This document shows positions 14,944-15,332 of a DNA stretch of 15,332 bases, one piece after another. Source of the DNA: an uncultured Alistipes sp. (GTDB lineage Bacteria; Bacteroidota; Bacteroidia; Bacteroidales; Rikenellaceae); assembly GCA_937895825.1 (NCBI GenBank), contig CALBKP010000068.1, positions 1 to 15,332 on the forward strand, written 5' to 3'. The position numbers and the translations under genes were made by a program. The notes beneath the pieces are model-generated. The model had not been told where the DNA came from. It made no database searches and saw nothing but the letters and a program-made list of their open reading frames with translations. How positions within the stretch are numbered: the first letter of the stretch is position 1; each line of letters begins with the position of its first letter.

Positions 14944-15332
14944 TTACTTAGACAACAACATGTAACCCCATGCGCCGAGCTCAACAACATCGCCCTGAGC
15001 AAAGGTCTTTGTCTCACCGCAGAGACAGTTGTACTCGCCAGCCTCAGCCTCCGTAAGCGTTACGCTTGCAGGCTCGGCCGAGAAGTTGAACAAGCACAAT
15101 ACGGTATTCTCCTCGTTGGCACGTGTGAACGCGAGGACTGTTTCGGGAGCACCCTCAACATACTTAACGGGAGCTACATTCTCACCAGCAGCCAAAGCCG
15201 AGTTGTTGTGACGGAAAGCGCAGAGACCCTTGTAGAAGTCGCGATACTCCTTGCCATACTCCGTATCAACGAGCTCAACAACAGAGTCCTTCTCGAAGAA
15301 CTGCAAACGGCGGTTAAGACCAATCTCCTGAC
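14944..15332 (-). CDS. GH13 alpha-amylase-family enzyme, C-terminal part only (5' end beyond window)
   Basis: The frame is open to the right edge and ends at TAA 14946-14944, giving about 129 C-terminal residues. The first visible residues, QEIGLNRRLQFFEKD, match the end of a GH13 barrel (compare GQEVG...FEFFDRD in the neighbouring gene), followed by the short C-terminal beta domain. Similarities to the neighbour include ALAAGE after an HxxS-type segment, a strand of the type VxxxxNxS, and an aromatic-rich end (AWGYMLLSK versus PWQYRILVK), so the two are probably paralogues. No catalytic residues lie within the window, so activity cannot be judged. The codon at 15306 is TTG and is internal, not a start. 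It is 147 bp upstream of the next GH13 gene in the same orientation. Confidence 0.82.
   Translation of the reverse strand, partial: QEIGLNRRLQFFEKDSVVELVDTEYGKEYRDFYKGLCAFRHNNSALAAGENVAPVKYVEGAPETVLAFTRANEENTVLCLFNFSAEPASVTLTEAEAGEYNCLCGETKTFAQGDVVELGAWGYMLLSK

Noticed and set aside
15304..15306. Start of a complete 120-residue protein at 15306
   Set aside because: The codon is TTG, the frame stays open to the window edge, and the upstream residues continue a GH13 motif, so this is an internal position of a truncated gene.
1..15332. CRISPR array, tRNA/rRNA, insertion sequence, toxin-antitoxin or phage module
   Set aside because: No regularly spaced direct repeats, cloverleaf or rRNA motifs, transposase/integrase motifs or recognisable defence proteins were seen on either strand.

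Overview
The window is ordinary-looking chromosome from a Bacteroidota bacterium, most likely order Bacteroidales. Several signals point there. Genes lack clear Shine-Dalgarno sites. Three promoter candidates fit the Bacteroidetes -7/-33 pattern (TAnnTTTG with TTTG about 19-22 bp upstream). The signal peptidase is the long multi-spanning Bacteroidetes type. The secreted amidase has the golvesin/FN3 architecture common in that group, and alpha-glucan hydrolases are clustered. Genus cannot be fixed from this sequence alone.

Left block (1-6703, minus strand): a tight five-gene run read dapB, lepB, YigZ/IMPACT-family gene, uvrA, M16 zinc peptidase (cut by the left edge). Gaps are 18 and 15 nt, then 1-nt and 14-nt overlaps, so this looks like one operon driven by a promoter just upstream of dapB (about 6735-6768). 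The products serve lysine/diaminopimelate synthesis, signal-peptide removal, an unassigned translation-linked role, nucleotide excision repair and proteolysis. Two starts that could be read as upstream TTG codons are better placed at ATG (lepB 5974, dapB 6703). The YigZ gene appears to start at GTG.

Divergent intergenic region (6704-7111): it carries the dapB promoter on the minus strand, a degenerate 9-bp tandem repeat (6818-6889) inside a 34-codon hydrophobic ORF of doubtful reality, two small hairpins with GGGTT/AACCC arms, and a plus-strand promoter just before the next gene.

Middle block (7112-10986, plus strand): a 991-residue secreted cell-wall amidase-like protein whose catalytic domain is interrupted by a golvesin-type beta-sandwich, followed after 8 nt by a bile acid:sodium symporter (BASS/SBF) family membrane protein. 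A strong hairpin (11007-11038) separates this pair from the convergent gene.

Right block (11061-15332, minus strand): the 3' part of an alpha-glucan utilisation cluster. It holds a GH13 enzyme cut by the right edge, a complete GH13 enzyme without a signal peptide, and a secreted GH13 enzyme resembling neopullulanase/cyclomaltodextrinase, followed by an intrinsic terminator. The terminator's T-tract overlaps the promoter of a small secreted coiled-coil protein. A 113-nt element bounded by 15-bp inverted repeats lies between the first two GH13 genes. No SusC/SusD or regulator is visible.

I found no mobile element genes, CRISPR, rRNA/tRNA, or coherent novel defence-like system. The most interesting unexplained items are the inverted-repeat element at 14823-14935, the split amidase and its transporter neighbour, the 9-bp repeat array, and the rod-like secreted protein.
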